A DNA stretch of 64,000 nucleotides from Rhodopseudomonas rhenobacensis (GTDB lineage: Bacteria; Pseudomonadota; Alphaproteobacteria; Rhizobiales; Xanthobacteraceae): assembly GCF_014203125.1 (NCBI RefSeq), contig NZ_JACHIH010000019.1, forward strand, positions 44,029-108,028. The letters are read 5' to 3'. Every line of letters begins with the position of its first letter. Position 1 is the stretch's first letter. A program made the translations under genes and the position numbers. The notes beneath the pieces were generated by a model that did not search any database, was not told where the DNA came from, and saw only the letters and a program-made list of their open reading frames with translations. Shown here piece by piece: positions 1 to 8,881 of the stretch.

Positions 1-2
1 GC

Positions 3-2417
3 TTCCTCACCGCGGCAAGTACGCTTGCCGCCTCGTCGGCGTTGTCGCCGCTGTTCGGCATCAACCTCGCGAGCGCTGCGACGCCCGATGGCGAGATTTT
101 GAGTTGTTCGAATTTCGGTGCGTTCTGGGCCAAGGTGCAGGCCGGCCGGGTGGTCGGAGTGAGGCCGTGGGAGGGCGATCCCCACCCGATCGCGACCATC
201 GAGGGCGCCGTCGACCTCGCTTATTCGCCCTCGCGCATCCGCTATCCGATGGTGCGGCGGTCGTGGCTCGAAAAAGGCCCCGGCGCCGAACCCGAGACCC
301 GCGGCCGCGATGACTTCGTCCGGGTGTCCTGGGACAAGGCGCTCGACCTCGTCGCCGCCGAGATCAAGCGCTGCGCCGCGATGGGACCGTGGTCGATCTA
401 CACCGGCTCCTATGGCTGGGGCCATTTCGGCCGGCTGTTCAACTCGCAGACCGGCCTGCGCCGGCTCTTCAACCTGATGGGCGGTTCGGTCGGCTCGTCG
501 TCGAACTACTCCAAGGCCGGCCTCGAGGCGATCATGCCCTACGTGCTCGGCCAGATCGACGCCGAGGGCCCGCAGACCTCGCACCAGACCATCCTCGAGA
601 ACACCGACCTCATCGTGTTCTGGGCCTGCGATCCGCTCAAGGACAATCACATCTCCACCAACGTGCCGGATCACGGCGAATACGGCTGGTTCGAGGCGAT
701 GAAGAAGGCCGGCAAGAAGGCGATCTTCATTGATCCGATTAAGACCGAGGGATGCAAACTCCTCAACGGCGAATGGCTGCCGGTGCGGCCGCATTCCGAC
801 GTGGCGCTCGCGCTCGGCATCGCCCATGTGCTGATCACCGAGAACCTCGCCGACAAGAAATTCCTCGCCGACTACACCACCGGCTGGGAGGTCTTTTTCG
901 ACTACGTGACCGGCAAGCCTGACGGCACGCCGAAGACGCCGGAATGGGCGGCGGAAAAGACCGAGATCCCGGCCGAGACCATCCGCGAGCTCGCCCGTCG
1001 CTTCGCCAAGGGCCGCACCATGCTGGTCTCCGGCTGGACGCCGCAGCGCCAGCAGCACGGCGAGCAGTTCCCGTGGGTCTTCGTCACGCTTGCGGCGATG
1101 ATCGGCCAGATCGGCTTGCCCGGCGGCGGCTTCAGCCAGCGCTACCATCTCGACAATGCCGGCGCGCCGCAGGCCGATAGCCCGGCGCTGTCGACCACCA
1201 TGCAGGCCGGCAAACGCAAGGAGACGATGCCCTGGCCGAAGGAGAAGGGCGCCGAGACGATTCCCGTCGCCCGCATCGTCGACATGCTGATGAACCCCGG
1301 CAAACCCTACGAGCACAACGGCAAGACCTTCATCTATCCCGACGTCAAGATGACCTATTGGGTGGGCGGCAATCCGCTGCATCACCATCAGGACCGCAAC
1401 CGTCAGGTCGCGGCCTGGAAGAAGTTCGACACCGTCATCGTGCAGGACTTCCAGTGGACCGCCTCGGCGCGCTTCGCCGATATCGTGCTGCCGGCGGCGA
1501 CCGGGCTCGAGCGCGAAGACATCGAGGGGCTCGGCGTCGTCACCCGCAAGGCGTACTTCGCCGTGCGCAAGGTGATCGAGCCGCTGTACGAGGCGAAGTC
1601 GGACTACGTCATCTTCCAGATGCTCGCCGAGAAGCTCGGCATTGAGCCGGAGTTTTCCGACGGCAAGACCGAACTGGACCGGGTCAAGCAGGTCTATGCC
1701 GCGGCCTTGGAGCAGGCCACGGCCAAGAAGATTCCGATGCCGGATTTCGATGCGTTCTGGAAAGCCGGCATCGTCGAATTCGCCACCCCGGAGAAGAACG
1801 TGCGGCGGACCAAGTACGCGCAATTCCGCGAGGATCCGCTGCTCAATCCATTGCCGACGCCGTCCGGCAAGATCGAGATCTTCTCCAAGACCATCGCGAA
1901 GTTCGGCTATGACGACTGCCCGCCGCACGCCACCTGGCTCGAGCCGGTCGAATGGCTCGGAGCCAAGGAGAAGAAGTACCCGCTGCACGTCAATTCGAAC
2001 CATCCGGACTACCGGCTGCATTCGCAGTTGAACGGCACCAAGGTGCGGGCGATCTATGCCGCCGCGGGGCGCGAGCCTTGCACGATCAACACCCGCGACG
2101 CCGCCGCGCGCGGCATCAAGGCCGGCGATGTGGTGCGCGTGTTCAACGATCGCGGCCAGTGTCTCGCCGGGGCCGTCGTCTCCGACGATATCCGCCCCGG
2201 CGTGATCCAGCTGCAGGAAGGCGGCTGGTACGATCCGGTGAAGGCCAACGAGCCGAACGCGCTGTGCAAATACGGCGACGTCAACGTGCTGACGCTCGAC
2301 ATCCCGACCTCACGGCTCGCGATGGCCACCTCGGCGCATACCTGCATGGCCGACGTCGAGCTGTTCAAGGGCGAGCTGCCCAAGGTGTCGGTGTTCGACC
2401 AGCCGAAAAACGGTTGA
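3..2417 (+). CDS. Periplasmic DMSO/TMAO reductase-family molybdoenzyme (5' partial)
   Basis: Catalytic subunit of the bis-MGD, serine-ligated DMSO/TMAO/biotin sulfoxide reductase family, expected to reduce S- or N-oxides in the periplasm. The open frame runs off the left edge. The first visible residues (FLTAASTLAASSAL) are the hydrophobic core of a Tat signal, so the RR motif and start codon lie upstream and the TTG at 42 is not the start. The Mo-ligand serine is in NYSKAG (codon 510-512). A GSYGW segment (about 405-419) matches the Tyr-x-Trp region of DorA-type DMSO reductases, which TorA enzymes lack. The C-terminal molybdopterin-dinucleotide-binding region (HVNSNHPDYRLHSQL onward) is intact. 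No torC/dorC cytochrome follows; the next genes form a flavin-based module. The exact substrate cannot be read from sequence. Confidence 0.88.
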   Translation, partial: FLTAASTLAASSALSPLFGINLASAATPDGEILSCSNFGAFWAKVQAGRVVGVRPWEGDPHPIATIEGAVDLAYSPSRIRYPMVRRSWLEKGPGAEPETRGRDDFVRVSWDKALDLVAAEIKRCAAMGPWSIYTGSYGWGHFGRLFNSQTGLRRLFNLMGGSVGSSSNYSKAGLEAIMPYVLGQIDAEGPQTSHQTILENTDLIVFWACDPLKDNHISTNVPDHGEYGWFEAMKKAGKKAIFIDPIKTEGCKLLNGEWLPVRPHSDVALALGIAHVLITENLADKKFLADYTTGWEVFFDYVTGKPDGTPKTPEWAAEKTEIPAETIRELARRFAKGRTMLVSGWTPQRQQHGEQFPWVFVTLAAMIGQIGLPGGGFSQRYHLDNAGAPQADSPALSTTMQAGKRKETMPWPKEKGAETIPVARIVDMLMNPGKPYEHNGKTFIYPDVKMTYWVGGNPLHHHQDRNRQVAAWKKFDTVIVQDFQWTASARFADIVLPAATGLEREDIEGLGVVTRKAYFAVRKVIEPLYEAKSDYVIFQMLAEKLGIEPEFSDGKTELDRVKQVYAAALEQATAKKIPMPDFDAFWKAGIVEFATPEKNVRRTKYAQFREDPLLNPLPTPSGKIEIFSKTIAKFGYDDCPPHATWLEPVEWLGAKEKKYPLHVNSNHPDYRLHSQLNGTKVRAIYAAAGREPCTINTRDAAARGIKAGDVVRVFNDRGQCLAGAVVSDDIRPGVIQLQEGGWYDPVKANEPNALCKYGDVNVLTLDIPTSRLAMATSAHTCMADVELFKGELPKVSVFDQPKNG

Positions 2418-2478
2418 TCCCAATCTGTTTCCGGGAGCGGTTTGCCGCTCCCGGCCGCCCGATTGTGGAGGTGAGACC

Positions 2479-2988
2479 ATGTCCATTGCCGGTCATCCCG
2501 GTTCGGTCCGGCTGAAGCGCTTGTTGGCTGTCGTGGTGCTCGGCTCGGCCCTTGGCCTCGCGGCCGTGCCTCCGGCCGAGGCGGCGCGGCTGCGGCTCCG
2601 GGCGACGATGGAGCGTTACTCCGGCAATCCGGCCTATCTCGCCGTCTATGTGACCGACGCCAAGGGGCACTTCATGGCGACGGTGCAGATCTTCGGCGAC
2701 AAGGTTCAATACTATCCGCATCTGTCGCATTGGATGCGCGCGGTCGGTCCGCAGAGCGTGGCGCTCGACGGCATCACCGGGGCGTCCGTCGGCTCCGGAC
2801 GCGGGCTCGACGTCAGCGTTGAAGTCGCCGACGCCCTGATCGGTGCCGGCCTTCAGCTCCGCGTCGATGCGGCGGCGGAGAACATCGCCGACGATCCCGC
2901 CGAAATCATCATCCCGCTCGAACCAGCCGCCGCCGGTCGCGATGCGACCGGACGCGGCCTCATCGCGCGGTTTCGCTTCGACATGTAA
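2479..2988 (+). CDS. DUF2271-type periplasmic protein, candidate FMN-carrying electron shuttle
   Basis: A 169-residue exported protein: signal peptide at residues 1-35 ending in an AEA/A cleavage site, then a compact beta-rich domain resembling DUF2271. It has a strong RBS (GGAGGTGAG) ahead of ATG 2479. Residues 97-103 read DGITGAS, close to the D-x-x-(S/T)-G-A-(S/T) motif whose last residue ApbE esterifies with FMN in FMN-bind/NqrC/RnfG proteins; Ser103 would be the attachment site. It lies 61 bp after the first molybdoenzyme and 15 bp before a gene with an ApbE domain, so enzyme and candidate target are adjacent. I infer a periplasmic flavin electron carrier. Calling the DUF2271 family and calling the flavinylation site are separate inferences, the second weaker. 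Confidence 0.68.
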   Translation: MSIAGHPGSVRLKRLLAVVVLGSALGLAAVPPAEAARLRLRATMERYSGNPAYLAVYVTDAKGHFMATVQIFGDKVQYYPHLSHWMRAVGPQSVALDGITGASVGSGRGLDVSVEVADALIGAGLQLRVDAAAENIADDPAEIIIPLEPAAAGRDATGRGLIARFRFDM

Positions 2989-3003
2989 CCCGGGGGATCG
3001 CAG

Positions 3004-5382
3004 ATGCCGGCGCGTCGATATCACCTCTGGCTCGGCTGCCTCGCCGGTCCCTTTTTGGTGGTGCTCGCCGTCACCGGCGTCCTGCTTGCGGTCGATGCTC
3101 TGCGGGCGCACGCGACCCAACCAGCCGCGGCGCCCGCCGGGCTCAGCGTCGCCGACCTCGCTGCGGGCCTTGCACGCCACGGCACACTCGAACGGCTGGC
3201 GGTGACGCCCATGGGCACGATCGTCGCACAATTCGCGACGCCGCGCCGTCGCGCCACGATCGACCCGGCCGATCTCTCGCTTCGCCCGGTCGCCGAGGCG
3301 GGCGACACCATCCGGACCGTGACCGAGATCCACCGCACGCTGATGACCGGCGACCCCGGTCGCCTCATCCTGGCGCTCGCCACCTTCGCCGGCCTGCTGC
3401 TCGCCGCAACCGGCCTCGCACGGATCTGGCGTGGCGAACGCGGCGGCGGGGCGCTGCGGCGGCTGCATCGCAGCCTCGGCCTGACCTTCGCGCTGCCGTT
3501 TGTCGTGTCCGCGGCGACCGGGCTCGGGCTTGCCGCCGCCGCCATGTTTCCCGTCGACGGCGTGCGCCCGGCGTTTCCGTCCGCCTTCGCCGAGGGCGAC
3601 CGGCTGCCGGTCGGCGCGGTCGCGGCGCTCGCGGCAGTGGCGGTCGGCGATCTCGAAGAACTGGTGCTGCCGCGCGCCGACGATGCCGATGACGGTTATT
3701 TTCTGGCGACCGCCGATCGCTTCGCCTGGATCGATCCGGTGAGCGGTCGTGTTGCGGCGGCGAGCGAGCGCCCGGTGATGCATCGGCTGACGGCCGCAAT
3801 CCTGCGCTTGCACGCCGGGCGCAGCATGACGGCGCTGGCTATCATCTTCGGTCTCGCCGCCGCCGCAGTGGCGTTGCTCGGACTGACCGGCCTCGCTGCC
3901 GGCGGGATCGCGATCCGGCGACGACGGCCCGTCGTCAGCGGCGCCGCGGCCAAGGCTGATACTATCATTCTCGTCGGCAGCCAGGGCGGCACCACCTGGG
4001 GCTTCGCCGAGCGGCTGGCGGCGCGGCTGACCGAGGCCGGCCACCGCGTCGATCTCGCGGCGATGAACAGCCTTGCCTCGGACTATCCGACAGCCGAGCG
4101 GCTCATCGTGCTCACCGCGACCCACGGCGTCGGCGAGCCGCCGGGCTCCGCCGATCGGTTTCTCGCGCGGCTGCCGCAGGCGATCCTGCCACCGGCCTTC
4201 GCCGTGCTCGGATTTGGCGACCGCGAGGCCAAAGCCTTCTGCGGCTTTGCCGAAGCGGTCGACGCTGCATTGCTGGCCACGGGCGCCAAGCCGATGCTGC
4301 CGCTGGCGCGGATCCATCGCCGCTCCGAACCGGACTATGCCGCCTGGGTCGAGCGGCTGCTTGCCGCGCTCGGTCACGCGCGCGAGGCCGTTGCTCCGAC
4401 CGATCGTCCGGTGCCGGCGCCGCTGGTCAGAGGATCGCTGACGCGCCGCGTCGTCTCCGGAAAGGCGATGGGCTCGCGGTGGTCGGTGACGCTTTGGGCG
4501 CCGGAGCATCGCGACTTGTCCGATCTTGTGGCGGGGCTTGCAGCCCGGATCGCCGCGATCGAAACATCGATGTCCCGCTTCCGCGACGACTCCGAGGTTT
4601 CTGCCTTCGACCGGGCGCCGTGCGATGCGTGGCAATCGGTGTCGCGCGATCTGGCTGAAGTCCTTGCCGTCGGTCTCGACATCGGGCGTCGCTCGGGCGG
4701 GGCGTTCGACGTCGGGCTCGCCGCCGAGGTAGCAGCCCGTGGTTTCGGCGCGGGATGGAGCGGCAGCGGCGTCGCGCGGGATCGGATCGTTCCAGCGCAT
4801 GAGACGATCGAGCTCGATCTCGGCGCTCGGCGGATCCGCAAGCGCGCCGCCGTCTCGCTCGATCTCGCCGGCATCGCCAAGGGCTGGGCGGTCGACGAAC
4901 TGTCCCGTCTCGTCGCCGAGGCCGGCTTTCCGTCGCATCTGGTGGCGCTCGACGGCGAACTTCGCGCCGGCGCCGTGCAGCCCGACGGCCGGCCGTGGGC
5001 GATCGGCCTCGAGGCGCCCGCGATCGGCCGCCGTGCCGTGATCGGCCACATCGACCTGATCGAGCGATCGGTCGCGACCTCCGGCAACAATCGCCGCTGC
5101 GATGCGAACGGCGGCCACACCATCGATCCGGCGACCGGGCGCTCCGTCGCCGCTGCGCCGGCCTCGGTGAGCGTGCTCGGCTCGACCTGCATCGTGGCCG
5201 ACGCCTGGGCGACGGCGCTCATGGTGCGCGGCCGTGATGGCCTCGCCGCAGCGCGGGCCGCCGGCGTCGAAGCCCTGTTCGTGGCGCGTGAGCCGCTGGC
5301 GATGCCGCCGACGGCGCGTGCTGCGCGGTGGCTCGGCGCGCAGCTCTCAAATCACAGGAGGTGCCGCGACGCACAGCCATGA
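3004..5382 (+). CDS. PepSY-flavodoxin-ApbE triple fusion (membrane flavoreductase with FMN transferase)
   Basis: A 792-residue three-part protein. Residues 1-310 form a PepSY-associated transmembrane region: a helix at about 9-31, a pair of helices at about 118-185 with HRTLM and LHRSLGL histidines, and a last helix at about 275-302. Residues about 318-455 are a flavodoxin-like domain (GSQGGTTWGFAERLA phosphate loop, TATHGVGEPPGSAD, VLGFGDR). Residues about 478-785 are an ApbE domain (GKAMGSRWSVT, DLAGIAKGWAVD, HTIDPATGRS), the enzyme that transfers FMN from FAD to Ser/Thr of exported proteins. It probably moves electrons from the quinone pool or cytosol through heme or flavin to periplasmic flavoproteins, and flavinylates the neighbouring DUF2271 protein. 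ApbE is normally periplasmic, so topology after the flavodoxin part is an open question. Confidence 0.85.
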   Translation: MPARRYHLWLGCLAGPFLVVLAVTGVLLAVDALRAHATQPAAAPAGLSVADLAAGLARHGTLERLAVTPMGTIVAQFATPRRRATIDPADLSLRPVAEAGDTIRTVTEIHRTLMTGDPGRLILALATFAGLLLAATGLARIWRGERGGGALRRLHRSLGLTFALPFVVSAATGLGLAAAAMFPVDGVRPAFPSAFAEGDRLPVGAVAALAAVAVGDLEELVLPRADDADDGYFLATADRFAWIDPVSGRVAAASERPVMHRLTAAILRLHAGRSMTALAIIFGLAAAAVALLGLTGLAAGGIAIRRRRPVVSGAAAKADTIILVGSQGGTTWGFAERLAARLTEAGHRVDLAAMNSLASDYPTAERLIVLTATHGVGEPPGSADRFLARLPQAILPPAFAVLGFGDREAKAFCGFAEAVDAALLATGAKPMLPLARIHRRSEPDYAAWVERLLAALGHAREAVAPTDRPVPAPLVRGSLTRRVVSGKAMGSRWSVTLWAPEHRDLSDLVAGLAARIAAIETSMSRFRDDSEVSAFDRAPCDAWQSVSRDLAEVLAVGLDIGRRSGGAFDVGLAAEVAARGFGAGWSGSGVARDRIVPAHETIELDLGARRIRKRAAVSLDLAGIAKGWAVDELSRLVAEAGFPSHLVALDGELRAGAVQPDGRPWAIGLEAPAIGRRAVIGHIDLIERSVATSGNNRRCDANGGHTIDPATGRSVAAAPASVSVLGSTCIVADAWATALMVRGRDGLAAARAAGVEALFVAREPLAMPPTARAARWLGAQLSNHRRCRDAQP

Positions 5383-5465
5383 TCGTCGGACCACGACGAT
5401 CTTCGCGACAATCAGCCGGACGCGCCCGCGGGCATCATCCGGACCAGAGATGAACCACAGGCCTG

Positions 5466-5483
5466 GCCGGTCGAGCGACCGGC
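5466..5483 (+). promoter_or_regulatory. Perfect hairpin/dyad just before the second molybdoenzyme
   Basis: GCCGGTCG-AG-CGACCGGC has 8-bp perfect arms and a 2-nt loop, and ends 8 nt before the GAAAGGA ribosome-binding site of the 5504 gene. It could be an operator or a 5' mRNA hairpin; no regulator is indicated. Confidence 0.35.
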
Positions 5484-5503
5484 GGGCGACGAAAGGACCA
5501 GCA

Positions 5504-7882
5504 ATGTCGATCACACGTAGTACGTTTATCCGCAGTATCATTCCCGGCGCGGTCGGACTGGCGATGTTTCCCCACCTCGCGCGCGGCGCCTCCGGCTCCG
5601 GCGGCGTCGTCGACGGCCGCGTGCTTGTGAACACCTCGATCGGCCCGATGTTCTTGGTGAAGAAGGGCGGCAAGGTCGTCGGCGTCGAGCAACTGAAGCA
5701 GGACGGCGAACCCTGGAAGCTGCTCGGCGACATGCCGGACCGGCTCTACAACAAGGCGCGCGTCAAGGCGCCGATGATCCGCCGCGAATTCCTGAAAAAT
5801 CGCGAGAAGAGCGATCGGACCGACCGCGGCAGCCGCGACTTCGTCGAGGTGAGCTGGGACGACGCGTTGAAGATCGTCAGCGAGGAAATGCAGCGGATCA
5901 AGACCAAATTCGGCAACGCCTCGCTGCACCGCGGCAAGAGCTCCTGGGCCTCGAACCACGCGCATTTCTATCGCACCGAGGCGCTGCTGCAGCGCTTCCT
6001 CAACGGCTTCGGCGGGTCGTCGACCTTCTTCGGCAACTACTCGAACCAAGCCATCTCGGAGATCCTGCCGGCGGTTGCCTGGTCGAGTCCGGCCGCAGCG
6101 AGCGACTGGCCGGTGATCCATCAGAACGCCAAACTGATGGTGCTGTGGGGCTGCAATCCGGTGGCCACCACCCGCATCCTGTCCGGCCGCTACGCCACGC
6201 ACGCCTGGTACGAGGCGAAGAAGCGCGGCATCGAGATCATCGCGATCGACCCGATGAAGTCGGAGACCGTGAAGGAGCTCGGCTGCGAATGGCTGCCGAT
6301 CCGGCCCAACACCGACGTCGCGCTGGCGCTCGGCCTGATGCACACGCTGCTCACCGAGAACCTCCAAGACAAGGCGTTCATCGAGGGCTACACCAAGGGT
6401 TTCAAGGATTTCGAGCCCTATCTCACCGGCGCCAAGGACGGCACGCCGAAGACCGCCGAGTGGGCTTCGGGCATCACCGGCATTCCGGCCGACACGATCC
6501 GCGGTCTCGCCCGCAAGATGGCGGGCACCCGCACCACCATTGCCGGAGGCTGGTCGACCCAACGCCAGCATCACGGCGAGCAGGCCCCTTGGGCCTTGGT
6601 CGCGCTTGGCGCCATGCTCGGCCAGATGGGACTTCCCGGCGGCGGTGTGAGCTTCGGCCTGCACTATGCCGACGGCGGATATCCGCGGCCCACCATGCCG
6701 GTGGTCGGCGGCATCTCGCCCGGTACCAATGCGGTGCCGAATCCGTTCCCGATCGCCTGCCTGTCGGACGCTTACTTGAACCCGGGCAAGACCATCGAGT
6801 GCAAAGGGCGCAAGATCACCTATCCGGACATTCGTCTCGTCTATACTTCGGGCGGCAACCAGCTCACCCATCATCAAGACACCAATCGGGTGATCGAAGC
6901 CTTCCGCAAGCCGGAGGTGGTGATCGTCCAGGATCCCTGGTGGAGCCCGAGCGCCCGCTTCGCCGATATCGTGCTGCCGGCTTCGAGCGATCTGGAGCGC
7001 AACGACCTCGGCCAAACGCTCAACCTGATCACTGCCGCGCATGCGGCCGTCGATCCGCTGTTCAAGTCGCGTACCGACTACGACATCTTGACCGAACTCG
7101 CCGACCGGCTCGGCCACCGCCAGGCCTTCACCGAGGGACGCAGCGAGATGGAGTGGGTGCAGTTCTTCTATGACGCGGCCAAGGCGCAGTCGAAGGCGGT
7201 GAAGATGCCTGACTTCGACGAGTTCTGGGCCGGCGAGGGGATCGTCGAATTCCCTGCAGGCAAAGGCGAATTCGTGCATCTGGCCGACTTCCGCAACGAT
7301 CCGCTGCTGCAGCCGCTGTCGACCGCCTCCGGCCTCATCGAGTTCGTCTCTCCTTACGTCGGCAAGCTCGGCTACGATGACTGCCCGGCGCATCCGACCT
7401 GGATCGAGCCGGTGGAATGGAAAGGCAGCAAAGGGGCGGACAAGTTCCCGCTGCAGCTGATCTCTCCCCACCCGCCGCTGCGTCTGCATTCGCAGATGTG
7501 CAACACCGAGACGCGCAAGAGCTACACCGTCGCCGACCGCGAACCCGTCGTCATCAACGCCGAGGACGCGGCGAAAAGGGGCATCAAGAGCGGCGATATC
7601 GTCCGGCTGTTCAACGACCGCGGCCAAACGCTTGCCGGTGCGATCGTTACGCCCGACATCCTCCAAGGCACGATCTGCCTGCACGAGGGCGGTTGGTACG
7701 ACCCGGCCAAGCCAGGGGAAAAGGGAGCTCTCGACAAATACGGCTCGCCGAACCTGCTGACCCTCGACGTGCCGCTCTCCTCGCGCTTTGCCCAGGCAAC
7801 GATTTCCGGCACGGCGATTTGCGACGTGGAGAAGTGGAAGGGCGAGGCCCTGCCGGTGACCGCGTTCGACGCCGTCGGCTGA
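5504..7882 (+). CDS. Second DMSO/TMAO reductase-family molybdoenzyme
   Basis: A 792-residue paralogue of the enzyme at the left edge, with the same family hallmarks: Ser180 in FGNYSNQ as Mo ligand, GGWSTQRQHHGEQ, and the molybdopterin-dinucleotide-binding C-terminus (LISPHPPLRLHSQM). The ATG at 5504 follows GAAAGGA at good spacing; the reading frame extends further upstream but without a signal sequence there. The N-terminus (ITRSTFIRSIIPGAVGLAMF) looks like a Tat signal with one Arg of the pair missing. At the position of the GSYGW active-site segment it has GKSSW, so the DMSO-reductase tyrosine is absent. It probably acts on a different oxide and shares the flavin module between the two reductases. 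It could be read as a TorA- or BisC-like enzyme; substrate not assignable. Confidence 0.88.
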   Translation: MSITRSTFIRSIIPGAVGLAMFPHLARGASGSGGVVDGRVLVNTSIGPMFLVKKGGKVVGVEQLKQDGEPWKLLGDMPDRLYNKARVKAPMIRREFLKNREKSDRTDRGSRDFVEVSWDDALKIVSEEMQRIKTKFGNASLHRGKSSWASNHAHFYRTEALLQRFLNGFGGSSTFFGNYSNQAISEILPAVAWSSPAAASDWPVIHQNAKLMVLWGCNPVATTRILSGRYATHAWYEAKKRGIEIIAIDPMKSETVKELGCEWLPIRPNTDVALALGLMHTLLTENLQDKAFIEGYTKGFKDFEPYLTGAKDGTPKTAEWASGITGIPADTIRGLARKMAGTRTTIAGGWSTQRQHHGEQAPWALVALGAMLGQMGLPGGGVSFGLHYADGGYPRPTMPVVGGISPGTNAVPNPFPIACLSDAYLNPGKTIECKGRKITYPDIRLVYTSGGNQLTHHQDTNRVIEAFRKPEVVIVQDPWWSPSARFADIVLPASSDLERNDLGQTLNLITAAHAAVDPLFKSRTDYDILTELADRLGHRQAFTEGRSEMEWVQFFYDAAKAQSKAVKMPDFDEFWAGEGIVEFPAGKGEFVHLADFRNDPLLQPLSTASGLIEFVSPYVGKLGYDDCPAHPTWIEPVEWKGSKGADKFPLQLISPHPPLRLHSQMCNTETRKSYTVADREPVVINAEDAAKRGIKSGDIVRLFNDRGQTLAGAIVTPDILQGTICLHEGGWYDPAKPGEKGALDKYGSPNLLTLDVPLSSRFAQATISGTAICDVEKWKGEALPVTAFDAVG

Positions 7883-7899
7883 TCGGACCATCGCTACCG

Positions 7900-7926
7900 C
7901 GCCCTGGGGAGAACATCCCCAGGGCG
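7900..7926 (+). terminator. Hairpin after the molybdoenzyme operon
   Basis: A perfect 11-bp stem (CGCCCTGGGGA/TCCCCAGGGCG) with loop GAACA, 17 nt past the stop codon. There is no U-tract, so it is either a non-canonical terminator or an mRNA-stabilising hairpin. Confidence 0.65.
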
Positions 7927-8173
7927 TCGCGGCGGCGCTTGGTTAGCCCCGAGCGTAGCGGCATCGACCACGAATTGAGCTTGCGCCTGAGGCTCAGGCG
8001 CACGGGCGGCTTCACGATAGTGTCATAGCGCTCAATTACCGATCTCGCGAACTGGAGCGGCGCCGTCGTTTCAGGATGGATCGGGTCGCGCGGCGTCGTC
8101 GGCGGTCTTGTCCACGGAATCCGCGGGTTGTGGGATCCAGTCGCCTGTTCAGTTTCGTAGCGGGGAAGCGTGC

Positions 8174-8881
8174 GTGCAATCGGATCGGCTTGGCCGCAGG
8201 CGGTTCGCCTCCGGGGTTTCGCTGGCGATGGGGCTGACGGCGGCGCATTTTTCTCCTGCCTACGTCCAACAGGCTTCGGCGCAGCAACCGCGTCACGAGA
8301 TCAGGTTCGATATCCCCTCGCAATCCCTCGCCGATGCGCTGGTGGTCTATGCCAGGAGCACCGGCCTGGAAATTCTGGCTGACGACGGCGTCGTCTCGGG
8401 CCGTCGGTCCACCGCGGTCAGCGGCGAGTTGAACCCGACGATCGCCTTGCGTCGGATGCTGGCCGAGACCGGGCTCGAGATTCACTATCTCGATCGCGGC
8501 GCCGTCACCCTGCTGCCGTCCCGCGGCCCCGGCGGCGAGCCGGGGGAGCGCGCAACAGATCGCTATGCGTCGTTTTCGGCGGCGCTGCAGGTCGCGCTGG
8601 TGCGGGCGATGTGCGGATATGACGGCGGCCGCGCCGCGGCCTCCCGCGTCGCCGCGCAGCTCTGGATCGCGCTTGACGGCAGCATCGAGCGGTCCTTGTT
8701 GCTCGACAGCACCGGCGATCGTCGGCGCGACGCGGCGATCTTGGCGCAACTCGAAACGCTCACGGTTGGTCAGGCGCGGCCCGCGGATTTGCCGCAGCCT
8801 GCGACCGTGATCCTGGCGTCGCGGTCGTCGCAGGACAATGCCGGCTGCAGGCCGGTCAGGCGCGCGGGCGTCGCGCCATGA
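8174..8881 (+). CDS. STN-domain signalling protein with TonB-C-like C-terminus (set 1)
   Basis: About 235 residues from GTG 8174, which has GGGGAAG upstream; a TTG at 8108 would add 22 residues ahead of the signal. Order of parts: a signal sequence with an RRRF motif (GRRRFASGVSLAMGL), an STN domain (IRFDIPSQSLADALVVYARSTGLEI...GELNPTIALRRMLAETGLEI), then a domain resembling the TonB C-terminus (LWIALDGSIERSLLLDSTGD). In classical systems the STN domain is the plug extension of a TonB-dependent receptor and contacts FecR; here it stands free of any barrel. Its stop overlaps the ATG of the ECF sigma gene (ATGA), so the pair is translationally coupled. Likely a periplasmic sensor arm controlling the adhesin locus; the ligand is unknown. 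Confidence 0.8.
   Translation: MQSDRLGRRRFASGVSLAMGLTAAHFSPAYVQQASAQQPRHEIRFDIPSQSLADALVVYARSTGLEILADDGVVSGRRSTAVSGELNPTIALRRMLAETGLEIHYLDRGAVTLLPSRGPGGEPGERATDRYASFSAALQVALVRAMCGYDGGRAAASRVAAQLWIALDGSIERSLLLDSTGDRRRDAAILAQLETLTVGQARPADLPQPATVILASRSSQDNAGCRPVRRAGVAP

Noticed and set aside
2365..5118. 917-codon open frame on the minus strand
   Set aside because: Antisense shadow of the PepSY-flavodoxin-ApbE gene caused by high GC at third positions; the sequence is low-complexity Arg/Gly/Asp without any family pattern.
5435..7891. 818-codon open frame on the minus strand
   Set aside because: Shadow of the second molybdoenzyme gene; no start signal and no recognisable domain.
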